Assembly (NCBI GenBank): GCA_025331565.1
Contig: JAFREQ010000105.1
Location: forward strand, 992,001-1,056,000
Direction: 5' to 3'
From: Holacanthus passer
Taxonomy: Eukaryota > Chordata > Actinopteri > Pomacanthidae
DNA: 64,000 nt
Below are positions 40,001-50,484 of the stretch, in pieces. Within the stretch, counting starts at the first letter, position 1; every line of letters starts with the position of its first letter. The notes under the pieces were generated by a model. It ran no database searches, was not told the DNA's origin, and saw only the letters and a program-made list of their open reading frames with translations. Made by a program: the position numbers and the translations under genes.

Positions 40001-41542
40001 CCCTCCCTCAATCACCCATCTGGGCCCTCTTTCATTGGCCCTGATCACATCCCTACAAGCAGCTGGAGCTGTTGGCAGCTCAGAGGTCCCTCCAAGGCCG
40101 CAGGGAGCTGTTGGAGCAGGCGTGTCTGAGCCACATGAGGAAGCGGCAGGTGCTTTCGCCTGAGGATCTCAAACACCTCATTGTGGATGATAAACACAGC
40201 CTTATTTACTGCTATGTACCCAAGGTAGGTTACCATGAGACCAAGTAGTGCTGCTGAAATTGTAGACCAGAGCTTTTCAAACTGTGAGGTGTGCCTCTGT
40301 TAGGGGAAGAGTTGAAGGGGAGAGGCACGTAGGGAGAGTCATGAAAAAGCTGATTTGGCTTCTTTGTTTCTTGCGTAAAAAACTGTGCTCCTTCTCAGCT
40401 CTGAACACAGATGTGATACACATGCTGTATCTTGAGATTCAATGTGACTTACACCGTTCTTCAGTTTCAAAATAATACAGTGATGTCTGTACATCTGTGG
40501 GTACACTGCACACAAGAACAGTTATATAACATCTGTTATATACAGCTAATTCTGCAAAGGTTTAATGGTGCCAAAATTTAAATTAATACAGGCTGAAAAA
40601 TATAGGTTTCAACTTGTAGCCCACAGCACAAAGGACATTCTGTTGACAGGGAGGGGAGTAGTGTGTGTTGGCCACAGTTGTCCTGATTTTGCTTTGGGAG
40701 ACCCGCAGTTTGAAAACCTCAGTTATAGACAACAAAATGTTCTACTATAAGTGGTTGGGTTTTTTTTAAGTTGATGCATTTGTACCTCAGATTGTTGAGA
40801 TGCAAGTTGTTGAGCTTGAAATAAAATCCTTGCTCTTCCTCTTTTCTATCACTTCCAGGTAGCCTGCACCAATTGGAAGCGTGTCCTGATGGTCCTCACC
40901 AGTGATGGCCGCTACACCGACCCCCTTGCCATCCCTGCAAATGAAGCCCATGTGGCAGGTAACCTCCGCACACTTTCCGAGTTCTCGGTCCCTGAGATTA
41001 ATAAACGTCTTCGCAGCTACCTCAAGTTCATCTTTGTGCGGGACCCCTTTGAGCGCCTGGTGTCCGCCTACCGGAACAAGTTCACCCGCAGCTACAACAC
41101 CGCTTTTCACAAGCGCTACGGAACCAAGATCATCCGCCAACACCGGCCCGACCCGGAGCCCGAAGCACTGGAGGAAGGGAATGACGTCACTTTCCACGAG
41201 TTTGTCCAGTACCTCGTGGACCCTCGGACCCAACGAGAGGAGCCTTTTAATGAGCACTGGGAGCGGGTGCACTCCCTCTGCCACCCCTGCCTGATCCACT
41301 ATGATGTAGTGGGGAAGTACGAGACTCTGGAGCCAGATGCTCAGGCTGTGCTCAGGTTGGCTGGAGTGGAGGGAACACTTCAGTTTCCGACATCTGGTAA
41401 GAGCACCAGGACTGATGGCAACATGGCGGCACGCTTCTTTAAGCATATCAGCCCTTTCTACCAGAAGAAATTGTTCAACCTATATCGAATGGACTTCCTG
41501 CTCTTCAACTACTCCACACCAGAGTACCTCAGGACTCGATGA
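27912..41542 (+). CDS. chst13: Carbohydrate sulfotransferase 13 (chondroitin 4-O-sulfotransferase 3), four coding exons
   Basis: The product should transfer sulfate from PAPS to the 4-OH of GalNAc in chondroitin, as a type II membrane protein of the Golgi. The exons join in frame to 338 residues (human CHST13 is about 341). Visible in order: a short cytosolic tail; a membrane anchor at residues 9-25; a basic stem ending in RSPLQTLY; the 5'-phosphosulfate loop PKVACTNWKR (110-119); the 3'-phosphate-binding stretch RDPFERLVSAYRNKF (172-186); the family block REEPFNEHWE; and a C-terminal N-glycosylation site NYS (N328). The tail ISPFYQKKLFNLYRMDFLLF resembles CHST13 more than CHST11, while the anchor ATCLGS is shared with CHST11, so paralogue choice is good but not certain. 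All splice sites are GT-AG. No frameshift or internal stop is present. Introns are 11,082, 898 and 634 bp. The gene converges on slc41a3. Confidence 0.93.
28336..28480 (-). mobile_element. 5'-truncated LINE, 3' end
   Basis: GATAAGATAAGATAAACC then TTTATTCATCCCACAGTGGG, followed by ACAGCAGCAAAG and A-rich sequence. It is the same family and orientation as the copies at 5733 and 34486, with about 90 bp more body. Confidence 0.65.
32472..33306. mobile_element. Miniature DNA transposon, TTAAAGAGGACCTAT family
   Basis: It begins TTAAAGAGGACCTATACTC and ends AGCGGGTCCCCTTTTAA, giving imperfect terminal inverted repeats around GGACC. The internal words CTGTCTCTATTAAACCCCCT and CTGACTGGCC are familiar from a very common teleost repeat. 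At 835 bp it is longer than I would expect, so a secondary insertion is possible. Confidence 0.55.
33391..33622 (+). repeat. Dispersed teleost repeat (CTACGTCACAGTGGCTACAT type)
   Basis: GGCTACGTCACAGTGGCTAC preceded by AAGATGGCG and CCACCCTCTTG follows the order of a widespread fish repeat. Boundaries approximate. Confidence 0.45.
34486..34670 (-). mobile_element. Two adjacent LINE 3' ends in the same orientation
   Basis: At 34486-34540 there is an (AAGAT)n tail plus CCTTTATTCGTCCCAC, and at 34541-34600 the same unit again (ATAAGATACAAGATCAACC, CCTTTATTCGTCCCTCAG). The second continues into body sequence with GCACAGCAGCAAAG. This is a tandem insertion or partial duplication. Confidence 0.65.
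39088..39164 (+). CDS. chst13: chst13 coding exon 2 (stem region)
   Basis: A 77-bp exon between acceptor ATTGTAG and donor CAG|GTGAGA. It completes codon 32 (Glu) and adds 25 residues ending RSPLQTLYNGDQ, which aligns with RSPLQELY in CHST11 and RSPLQKLY in CHST13. The frame is phase 1 in, phase 0 out, matching both neighbours. Confidence 0.9.
40063..40224 (+). CDS. chst13: chst13 coding exon 3
   Basis: A 162-bp exon (54 codons, phase 0 both ends) starting LELLAAQ and ending SLIYCYVPK. It carries the conserved LSPEDLKHLIVDD block and the first two residues (PK) of the PAPS-binding loop. The donor is AAG|GTAGGT. The acceptor is the second AG of AAGCAG; using the first AG would insert one extra Gln. 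Confidence 0.92.
40268..40722. mobile_element. hAT-type MITE in chst13 intron 3
   Basis: The left end is CAGAGCTTTTCAAACTG; the right end on the other strand is CTGAGGTTTTCAAACTG, giving 15 matches over 17. Flanking 8-mers TTGTAGAC (40260-40267) and TTATAGAC (40723-40730) match 7 of 8, as expected for a hAT target duplication. At 455 bp with no ORF, it is non-autonomous. It fills most of the 634-bp intron. Confidence 0.75.
40859..41542 (+). CDS. chst13: chst13 coding exon 4 (catalytic domain and stop)
   Basis: A 684-bp exon encoding 227 residues and the TGA at 41540-41542, preceded by acceptor CTTCCAG. It starts VACTNWKR, holds the 3'-phosphate-binding RDPFERLVSAYRNKF, the REEPFNEHWE block, paired cysteines in SLCHPC, and the C-terminal NYS sequon. 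It is clearly richer in G+C than the introns and is the longest uninterrupted coding exon in the window. Confidence 0.96.
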   Translation, partial: VACTNWKRVLMVLTSDGRYTDPLAIPANEAHVAGNLRTLSEFSVPEINKRLRSYLKFIFVRDPFERLVSAYRNKFTRSYNTAFHKRYGTKIIRQHRPDPEPEALEEGNDVTFHEFVQYLVDPRTQREEPFNEHWERVHSLCHPCLIHYDVVGKYETLEPDAQAVLRLAGVEGTLQFPTSGKSTRTDGNMAARFFKHISPFYQKKLFNLYRMDFLLFNYSTPEYLRTR

Positions 41543-42953
41543 GGGGCAGAGAGAAGAGGGTTGACATCAGTGCCATGAATGGAGCAGTTTCACATCCCCT
41601 TCAGACTTTTTGTGAGTGATGGATCATTTTGCACTTTTTTGCTGCCGTAGGCTCTAATTTTCATCCCTGCTTAGAGTGATCTGTCACAAGCACTGACTTG
41701 TCACTCTCCAACCAAAACTTGATTTTCTGGTTTCAGTGCAGGGGACTTTTTTTTAAAATGGAACCAAATTTCTTCCTGAGAAGAAAAGACAATTTGTGCT
41801 GTAATCCAGGCATCTGTCATATTTGAGGGTTTGCGTTCCAGCGATTTGAGGTTTAGCAGAAGAGAATGCAGATGCAGGTTGTTCAAAATGCAGCCATTTA
41901 CTAACAGGGCTTTAGGTTCAGTTAAGATTCAGTATTTATTTTTTATTCACCTTATTGCCGTTTCTCACCTAGAAATGACTTTGTCAAACGGAGAAAATCT
42001 TTCTTTGACTTTTAGTTTCATTGTCTGTCACATGTGGTCGTTGGTGTGATCTGCCTTACCAGCATCCCTGCGGTGCCCATTACAGGAAAGATCATCCCAT
42101 GGCTTGTCTTTGTGAGAACTAATGAGCCATAAATGAAAGTCACACTTCAGAGGAGCAGGTCTCTTCTTGCATGGGTCTACAGGTGAATGTGCTGACTGTG
42201 AAACTGAACACAGCAGATTCTTTCAAAGCACATACAGTACAACAATGACTGGATGGCTTTTATTTATGTATGTCAGTGCATAAAGTATTTATTGTTACGG
42301 AAACGTGTGGTAGGAAGGATTTGGGTCCATGATTTTGTGAAAATGAATTTTATTTGAAAGGGAGGGGTTTCTCTTTTTCAGAGTGAATTTTCTTTTGATT
42401 GTTTCTTCATGGAAAGTTACTCGCTGTCTTGGCTTTTGCACATGAACTCGTGCCAAATAGAAATCTTCTGAACAATTCAAAAGTCATCACTTCTCACTCT
42501 TTCTTTCTTTCCATGTTTCTGATCAAACCTTGTTCACTGGGCTCATCTTATCTGACTACCCCTTATTGACACTATCTCAAAGATATATCTGAGAGTAATT
42601 CCCAGGAAAGCAAGCAGTCACTCCTTAATTCCAGTAAAAACTTGTTGCCATCCCTCCTCTATCACTGTCTGTATTTAGCTCTGGGCAGGTAGGCTGAACA
42701 AACAACCACATAGCTGTGGTCAGGGCTGGGTCCAGCCCGGCACTGCCCCTCGTCAGAGCTCTCCTTGTTAGGATGAATGCAGCCACCTGAAGCGTTAATC
42801 CACCTACAGTCATCTCCACTGCAGGGCCTTGTTCAGCAACTGTGATGGAATTCATGGTAAATAATGTGGAATTTAATGTAGGAAAATTAGTATTAATGTC
42901 CTGTACTGCAAAAACATCAGGATAAACAAACGTCTTTGTCCAGTTTTAAGTGA

Positions 42954-43298
42954 TTAAAGGGGAACTCCACCGATTTTGCTCATCAAACTCTGTTTAGAGG
43001 AGTTAGGGAGAACCACTGCATGTGTGAAAAAAGTTGTATAAATTATTTTGTGACTCTACTGGGAGCTGTCTTCATCCCCAGTTGACTCAGTCAACTGGGG
43101 AAGACTGTAAGATTGAAAATAAAAAACCTAGGGGGGTGGAGTTAGAAGTGAGCATAACACGCCTGAATCTCCAATCAAAATGACAGTTGTTGAGTCAGGT
43201 GTTCCATGATTGGAATAAAATATAATTTTTTAAACTGTCCATCGTGATCCTGACAATGTTAAGGAGTGTAATGTTCAATCGGTGGAGTTCTCTTTTAA
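42954..43298. mobile_element. MITE, GGGGAACTCCACCGATT family
   Basis: It starts TTAAAGGGGAACTCCACCGA and ends TCGGTGGAGTTCTCTTTTAA, inverted repeats of about 20 bp with one or two mismatches. 345 bp, no ORF. It carries AATAAA at 43118 and 43214 and a perfect internal palindrome at 43076-43100. Confidence 0.75.
43076..43100. repeat. Perfect 11-bp palindrome around TGACTCA
   Basis: CCCCAGTTGAC, TCA, GTCAACTGGGG. The centre contains TGACTCA, the AP-1 consensus. It lies inside the MITE at 42954-43298. Confidence 0.9.
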
Positions 43299-45710
43299 GT
43301 CCATTTCCAGAATGTAGGAATAAAATCATCCAATAGGCTTAGAAAATTTCGCGTACTTTTACTCATATTCTGATCTGGCTGTGCATTTGCAAAACCAAAA
43401 TCTTTTTGAAACCTAACAGAGTGAACTACATGACCTGTTTCTTCATAATAATTTATGAAGAAAAAAAAAATAAGTGTAAAGAAAACTTTTATAACTTCAT
43501 GTGAAATTGGCTTGAAATTATTTGAAGTTAAAATGTTAAGCTTATTTTTTCCTTCTCTGTAAACATTTAAGGAGGTTTAATGAAAGATTGTCATTTGGCA
43601 CAAAGTATAGGTGAAATAGTCAGATCAGGTCCAAATGATAAAGCAATGTAACAATGCTCTTTCTGTAACAAGTGATTTTTTCCAGTCCATAATTGTATCT
43701 CTTTGTCTTCCATATTTCTTGTGTAAAATATCTCATCTTGCTGAAGAATATTGTGAGACAGGCCCAGACAGGCCCACTCTGGAAACACTGCTTCTTAATG
43801 CCTGTAGTGATGCTTTGGAAAGTGCAATATCTATGTGTGAGTATGTGTCATGTGTTAAAAGCTGTATCTTTATAAGTGACTTCCTCTTTTATTCAAGCCT
43901 TATATTTGTGCCATCGTGCTTAAGCCACATCTTATTTTTCTGTTTGGCTATGATTGCAGCCATGGATTACAGGGTTTTATTTTAATGCTCCCTTGTGTAG
44001 CAGTGTTTGATTTAAGCCATAATTTGCAAGATGTGACTTGCCAAAAGCCAATCACACCCTTCACGTTTCTTCTTCCGACTGGCTCGATGACATGCTGCAC
44101 GAAATATATATTTTACCTTTTATTCTTTTTTTTTTTTTTTTTACCTTGGAAAATACAGAATACGAAGGACGACTTGTTCTTTGAAAGGGATAAAACATAC
44201 TGTATATCCATCTCAGAAGCCCAGACGCTGCTGTGTGTGAACACAGCTAGTCAGACATCTCCAACCATTTCTGTAGAAATTTTCCATTAGTCAGACCTGT
44301 GACTTGGTGAGTCACTGTGAAAAAGTGAACAAAGCACAAAACTGAGAATCTGTCACGCACCAGTTTACTTGTGCCACAAAACTGTGAATGAGATAACTTG
44401 ATAACTGAAGTGCACTTGCTGATGTGATGATTGACGGTGGGTTACCTTGAAGTTTCAACAAATACAATCCCTTAACAGCAACACTGAGTGTGTGTGGTTT
44501 TGATTTTTGTTCTTTTGTTCTTGTTTGTCACAGATATTCTTCCAGCGGCATTTTATTTTATGATGTGAGGGTATGGGAAGCCACCCAGAGTTAGACTGGA
44601 CAAAGATGAGCTTGTTTCCTTCCTCAGCCTCTTCAGCAAACTGCTGATGGGCGGCTGCAGTGCTGGAACAACGAGGCACACTTGGAAGAAAAACTTTCCC
44701 ATGTAGTATCACAAGAGTCATGCAGTAGAAAAATAAGTAAAAGTTAAAAAACAAAAAAGGTCTGTGTAGATTTTTAGACATGCTAGTGCTATAAAGTGAC
44801 GAATGATTGCATAATTTAACATGTTTTGTTTAAAGTTACTTTTTGTCTTTCAAATTATACTGATGGTTTACAGAGTAACCATGTTTCCAGCCACCTGCTT
44901 TTATCTGCATTTTCAAATCAGCCTGAGAGTGCAATGGAAACAGACAAAAACAAATCATGACGTACATGAAGAACATCCTGAACATCTACTTCAGCTCCAA
45001 CAATAGCAACAGACTAAAACATTCAAATTTGGCCTGATAAGAAAACTGTGACCTTCCACATGTTAACACATGACACAAAAAGAAGCCATATTTCCAAAAT
45101 GTATTTAAAATTTGTGCTACATGATGGAAACCTGGTGTCATTGACACCAGGGTTAGGGTTAAGTGCAAAATTATAAAAATCCTACACATGATGTATTGTT
45201 TGTTGTTTTTTTTGGCTAATTTATGTGATGGTGCCAAAGTATCACAGATTTCATTACACTGTTGCTTTTTATTAAAATATAACTTCATAGCCACAATATC
45301 ACATAAACACTCACCAAACATTTGTCACACTTCATCTTTGCGCACACGTAAGACACAACATACTGTAGGTGTGGAAGCTCAGGTGACAGTGAACACAGCA
45401 AGATTAGAAAATAAAGGCATTTTAAAAGCCCCTAAAGTCTCAATGTGGCAGTGTCGACACTGAAGTACAGTACAAAGTCCGGCCTACACAAAGCAAAGAA
45501 GGACGGACTGTTGCAACATTTAAATAAAGCTACTATCTTTTGACATTGACATGGTTGTAGATGAGGTTTTAGATAAGACACAGTTGACATTAACGTTGTT
45601 TTCAAGGCAACCTTAGACTACTTTTAAAACAAAAGTTTGCAAATGGTATTACCGTCACACTCTTTTACATGTGTAATAGGGCTGGATGATAAACCAATTA
45701 TTTTTTTTAT

Positions 45711-46504
45711 AGGGAACAGTTTGACATTTTGGGAAATACACTTGTTATTCACTGTCTTGTTGAGAGTCAGAGGAGAAGATCAATGTTCGCTACATATGAA
45801 GGAGGAAGTTAGCATAAGACTCATTGCAGGGGGAAAACAGCTTAAAACATCTGCCGGTCAGCACCTTAAATTTTTTTTTTTAATTTTTTTTTTTATTATA
45901 CATTATATATCTTGTTTGTTTAAGCAAATGTAAACATAAAAAGTTGTGGCTCCAAAAAATATTACAGCATGAAACTCCTCATAATAACACAACTCAACCA
46001 CAAAACCACAACTTGTTTTTTTTTTTCCAGTTTTTTGTTAAAAAAAAAAAAAATTAAAGTAGAACAGATGTTTCCCCATTCTTCAAGCCTCCATGCTAAG
46101 CTAAGCTAAGCTAAGCTATGCGCCTTCTGGCTCTACTTTTCTATTTGACATAAAGACATGACAATGTATAGCAAGCTGTAGTCACATCAGGGTTTAGCTT
46201 CTGTTCCACTAGTTTTCAAAACAACAGCACTTACTATACTACTACAAAAAAAATGGCAGCGAGATGGACTGTATTCTTGAGTCATCAACTTACCCATGGA
46301 CTGGTTTTGTCGAGCCGTGATATGAAACCCATGGTGGTCTACAACTGATGAGAAACAAAAACAGTGACAACTGACAATATTAGATGAGTCTTTTTGAATT
46401 AACATCCTTATCTCGACATACAGAGTGAAACACATACTACTCTATGACGTTACGTTTCAAGGCTGTGAATGAACGTTTCCCAAAACGCTGAACTATTCTT
46501 TTAA
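45711..46504 (+). mobile_element. Inner MITE (GGAACAGTTTGACATTTTGG family)
   Basis: It opens AGGGAACAGTTTGACATTTT, contains CTAAGCTAAGCTAAGC, and closes CCAAAACGCTGAACTATTCT, the reverse-complement-like partner of the opening. It is enlarged by A/T-rich sequence at 45867-46075, perhaps a further insertion. A shorter copy of the family is at 48458-48715. Confidence 0.55.
46097..46120. repeat. (TAAGC)n short tandem repeat
   Basis: Consecutive TAAGC units inside the inner MITE. The motif is characteristic of that family. Confidence 0.85.
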
Positions 46505-48457
46505 ATTACCGTCATTGTTACCAATCTAAATTTCGTCATAATCAAAACTTCAAATCAATTATCCGACTTCCATATATTGATTTTAAGAAAGCTACAGAAA
46601 CCAGTGACGTCGAACCAGACACTTAACCAATCAATAAGTGAATCTTTAACTGAGTCAGACAATCATCAGAAGAGGATCAACACAACAACAGAAATAAATA
46701 CAATTATGCATTTAAAATAAAAAGGTTGTTATTACATTCATTGTATGTAAATGTGACAGTTTATAATGATATATTGTCCAGCCCTGTTGATTAAGACACA
46801 CTCATGTGCTGGTACAACACAACCTTAGCTGTGGTCTAGTTCTCACAGTATCACAGTTAACACACAAAGATCTCAGACATTAAGCTCGACTGAAATGAAC
46901 TGTGATTCAAATAGTACATATCTATATTTCATTACCTTCTAGTGTCGAAAGTACCGTGTAAGTGTCACAATAAAAGCTGTTAGCAAAACACTGTTAACAC
47001 TGAAATACCTCACATGAAAGATCAACTGACAAGACGGACTCTTTTTAGAAATGCCTCATGTTTCAGTGAGGTTTATCTCTAAAAATATACTAGTAACAGC
47101 AAACAGCAAAAATGTTTCATGTGACTTCATGAGTGCATTTACACACACATTTGTATTACGTCGAGAAATTGTGTCAATCTTTGAGATGAAGCTCACATTA
47201 AGACATTGAAAAAAGCAAAGTATGATAGCAAGGATAGAGACAGTCAGTGTACTTTGGACTATAAACTCTATCATAAGTACCGTTTTTTAGTTTTTTACCC
47301 AGACTAGTTGTAATCTTTTGTGTATTTGCGTGAACTGCAATAATGCATCATCTGGATATGAAGATGCTTAAACATGACTTTAAATATTAAACGAATGACA
47401 AGTGTTATTGAGTCATCAGACAAAAAGTGAAGCAAATTTTAGACATGGTGCAGTTGCATACACAGTCAATAGAAACACATGGATTCACCCATGATGACGA
47501 GTTGAAAATCTCTCAACTTGAGCCAGAAATATGATATAATGTGCTTCAGAAACATATAGAGACAAGAGACTGGAGGGAAAATAACTTGAGTTAAAGGTGA
47601 GAGCTGAACACAAACTGTCCAGCAGTAAATTGATTCATGTAAATGACGCGACGCAAAAATTTGCTTCACTTTCTGTCCGAAAACACCTTTAAGATGTGCA
47701 TGTATATGCACTCACTGCTGTAATGATGAGGTTTTATGGTTCTGACAACAGTAAGGCTTTGTGAATCCCCCATTAAAGGGACTATTAGTATCAAGTAGTG
47801 AGGGAATACCCAAGATCCTCTGCAGCTACAGTCGATGTAAACACATAAACCTGGGCTGACGGGTGAAAATAAGTTTTCTGCATTATCACTGCTGTTTTTC
47901 TTTTTTTTTTTTTTTTTACATTAAGTGGCAGCACAAAATTTACAATAAATAAAACACTGCAAAATGTTTTTCGAATATTGAGATTGCTATACAAATAGTG
48001 AAAGGTGTGGACACATTTTCTGCTCTTCACAGTGCTTTGCAACATGATTGTTAGTGTTTGGGCCTTTGAATAATTTCTAGTATGATGTCAATTTTGAAAA
48101 TCAATCTCATTGCTTGTGATTATTACTCTTGTGTTTGCAAATGCCACATTAATTAAATTGTATATACCTACTTTATGTGCAACAAATAGCAACACATCAT
48201 CTGCATATTAAGTCATTCTGGAGATAGTTTTAGTGATGGCTCAAGGGGATTTTAGTTTAAGTTGTGGCATTTTCGCAGAGTACAAATAGGCCTTTCTCTC
48301 ACCTGGTATTTTGGTGACTTGCTGTGAATTGACTTCTCCACTGTAGAAGAAGACCAGAGGAAAGCACAGCTGCCAATGGTCACAAGATTTTTTGTGCAGC
48401 AGCTTATTTTGATGTTTTTTCCAAGGGATTTGTACATAAATTCTTTTCTAAACCTCG

Positions 48458-48715
48458 AAAGAGAAGTTTGACATTTTCAGGAGAGATGCTTTTTCGCTTT
48501 CTTGTCAAGAGTTAGAGAAGATTGATACCAAGGTATGTGTTTGTACACTAAGGCTACTGTTTCCCCCTCTTTCCAGTTTTTGTGCTAAGCTAAGTCAGCT
48601 GGTCGCTGGTGGTAACATCAAATTTAACAAACAGACATGAGAATGGTAGTGATCTTCTCATCTAACTCTCAGCAAGAAAGCAGATATTCTTCTAAAATGT
48701 CCAACAGTTCCTTTA
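48458..48715 (+). mobile_element. Compact MITE, same family as the inner element at 45711
   Basis: The left end AAAGAGAAGTTTGACATTTT and the reverse-strand right end AAAGGAACTGTTGGACATTT form terminal inverted repeats of about 20 bp. Internal words include GTGCTAAGCTAAG, GGTAGTGATCTTCTCATC and ACTCTCAGCAAGAAAGC. 258 bp, no ORF. Confidence 0.7.
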
Positions 48716-49035
48716 AGCCTTTGGTGGATTTTTGTTCCAATAGTCAGGACAAACTTTTCACTCTAACTATGCATGCCAGTAGGTGGCAGTAGATGCCATT
48801 AGAGAAGGGATTCTGAATACAAACATTTGTAGATGAACTTGCTGGTGGATACTTTCCCTCCTACAGTCAAACAGTCTTTGTCAGTTCTGTTTGACTCTTT
48901 ACCTCACGTCACTAATACATTGGTTAATGCTTTTCCAACGAACACAGTGACCAAACCTCTGTCTAAATTTTTCAGGTGCAGCTAACAACTCGTGACAAAC
49001 CTGCACCTTCTGCACAACATCAGTTCACTTATGGG

Positions 49036-49463
49036 CAGTGGTGGAATGTAACTCAGTACATTTACTCAAGTAATGTACTAAGGTACAATTCTGAGGTACT
49101 ATTACTTGAGTATTTCCATTTTCTGCTGCTTTATACTTAAGATTATTAATATGAATTAAATAATAAATTAATGTTATATTATAGATTAGGTTACCCATCA
49201 TATCATCAGTATATAAATAATAAAAATGGGCCTTACCTTCACCGGCTGCAACAAGAAAGTCACAAAAATAATTAAAATCCAGTAAAACAATATATATCAT
49301 TCTGAAATTCTGCACTTTTGGTACTTTAAATATATTTTGATAGTACTACCATTGTACTTTTACTTGAGTAAGATTTTGAATGCAGGACTTTTAACAGTGT
49401 TTTTACACAGTAGTATTGCTATTTTTACTTATGTAAAAGATCTGAGTTCTTCTTCCACCACTG
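49036..49463. mobile_element. hAT-type MITE, CAGTGGTGGAA family
   Basis: The ends are CAGTGGTGGAATGTAACTCA and, on the other strand, CAGTGGTGGAAGAAGAACTC. Flanking 8-mers CTTATGGG (49028-49035) and CTCATGGG (49464-49471) match 7 of 8, a hAT-type target duplication. 428 bp, no ORF; internal TTTACTCAAGTA and TACTTGAGTA are also inverted. Confidence 0.8.
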
Positions 49464-50388
49464 CTCATGGGACATGCACTACATCATGTCACTGTCAGAT
49501 CAAAGGTATAAAGCTCATGACTGATGCAAACACACCCACCACATGTACTAATACGGTCTTCCTCCTCATCATACTGTTTCCACTGTGCAGCCATTTGCCC
49601 TTTTGCCACGGAAATACCAACCATCCCACTCTGTCTGTTTGCCTCTGTTACAATACCTGAAAAATGAATTTGCAGAAAACATTATGAAAAGATACTTACA
49701 TTAGATGGACAATGATTGGGATTCAGGTTTTTTTCATGTGGTGAGCAAACATTCCCCTGTGTGTTACAGGTACATAACCTGAATTCTCATGAAAAATAAA
49801 CCTGTTCCATTAATTCTAAATAAGTGATGATGATTCCTGACTCATATATCGAACATACATCAATGAAAATGCCAGCTAGTGTACTTCAACCTGCACAACC
49901 TCTAGTATTAATGCATAGTACAGCCCACTCAAACATGGACTGCTTTAAGTCTGTTTGTTCTACTCACAACATCAAACAAATGTCCACAAGCAGACCAATA
50001 GTTCAGTCTTGCTGCTATGATGCAAGGTTGCTACATATTCCTCTGATGAAGCCAAAGAGATGAGAGGAGGTGAGCGCAGAGTCACCAAACTCACAGAGCG
50101 GCAGGAAAACTAGAAGATGGACAGATAAAGAGGAATGATAACAAAATGAAGGTCAATATGCTGTAGTAGATGGACAGAGAGTAAAACCTCTAAGGACCTG
50201 AAAGACCCTAAAATTAACAAAATTAGATTGGTAGGACGAGTTCAAGCAACAAACCCTTCACCTAGAAGAATGGGTGTAAGTGGGTGGGTGTCACCTGTGC
50301 CGTCTCTCCATCAATGTGAAGGTTTGATTTTGTGACAAAGACGAGTTCCTCTGTATGAACTGGCCCAATGATAACCATCAGAAAATGC

Positions 50389-50394
50389 TTTATT
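50389..50394 (-). promoter_or_regulatory. Probable slc41a3 polyadenylation signal AATAAA
   Basis: AATAAA on the - strand begins 91 bp downstream of the slc41a3 stop codon. It is the first canonical signal in the expected direction, implying a 3' UTR of roughly 100-130 bases. Longer 3' UTRs using later signals cannot be excluded. Confidence 0.5.
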
Positions 50395-50484
50395 GTCCAA
50401 TCGAAAGCATCTCTGTGCAAATGTAACAAGACTGGTGCGACAGGACAGTGGCTGGCTAAGAGTTCAGTGGTGAAAGGGAAAAAC

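Larger units (their letters stand above)
45677..46786. mobile_element. Outer MITE (AGGGCTGGATGATA family) split by a second MITE
   Basis: TAGGGCTGGATGATAAACCA at the left and, on the other strand, CAGGGCTGGACAATATATC at the right form inverted ends of a widespread vertebrate non-autonomous element. The copy at 45711-46504 lies between them. No clear 8-bp duplication was found, so the pairing of the ends is inferred. Confidence 0.5.
41543..50388. other. Intergenic region between chst13 and slc41a3 3' ends
   Basis: This includes the chst13 3' UTR, of unknown length. No canonical AATAAA appears in the first 1.5 kb after the stop; CATAAA near 42280 is a weak candidate and AATAAA occurs at 43118, 43214 and 43319. 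The rest holds MITEs, homopolymer runs (T at 44128 and 47900) and A+T-rich sequence. No other exon was seen. Confidence 0.7.

Noticed and set aside
40902..41294. 130-codon + strand frame
   Set aside because: Out-of-frame shadow inside chst13 exon 4; Ser/Thr/Pro-rich with no family resemblance.
40787..41446. 219-codon open frame on the - strand
   Set aside because: It is the antisense shadow of chst13 exon 4, whose + frame carries the PAPS-binding motifs and a family-like C-terminus.
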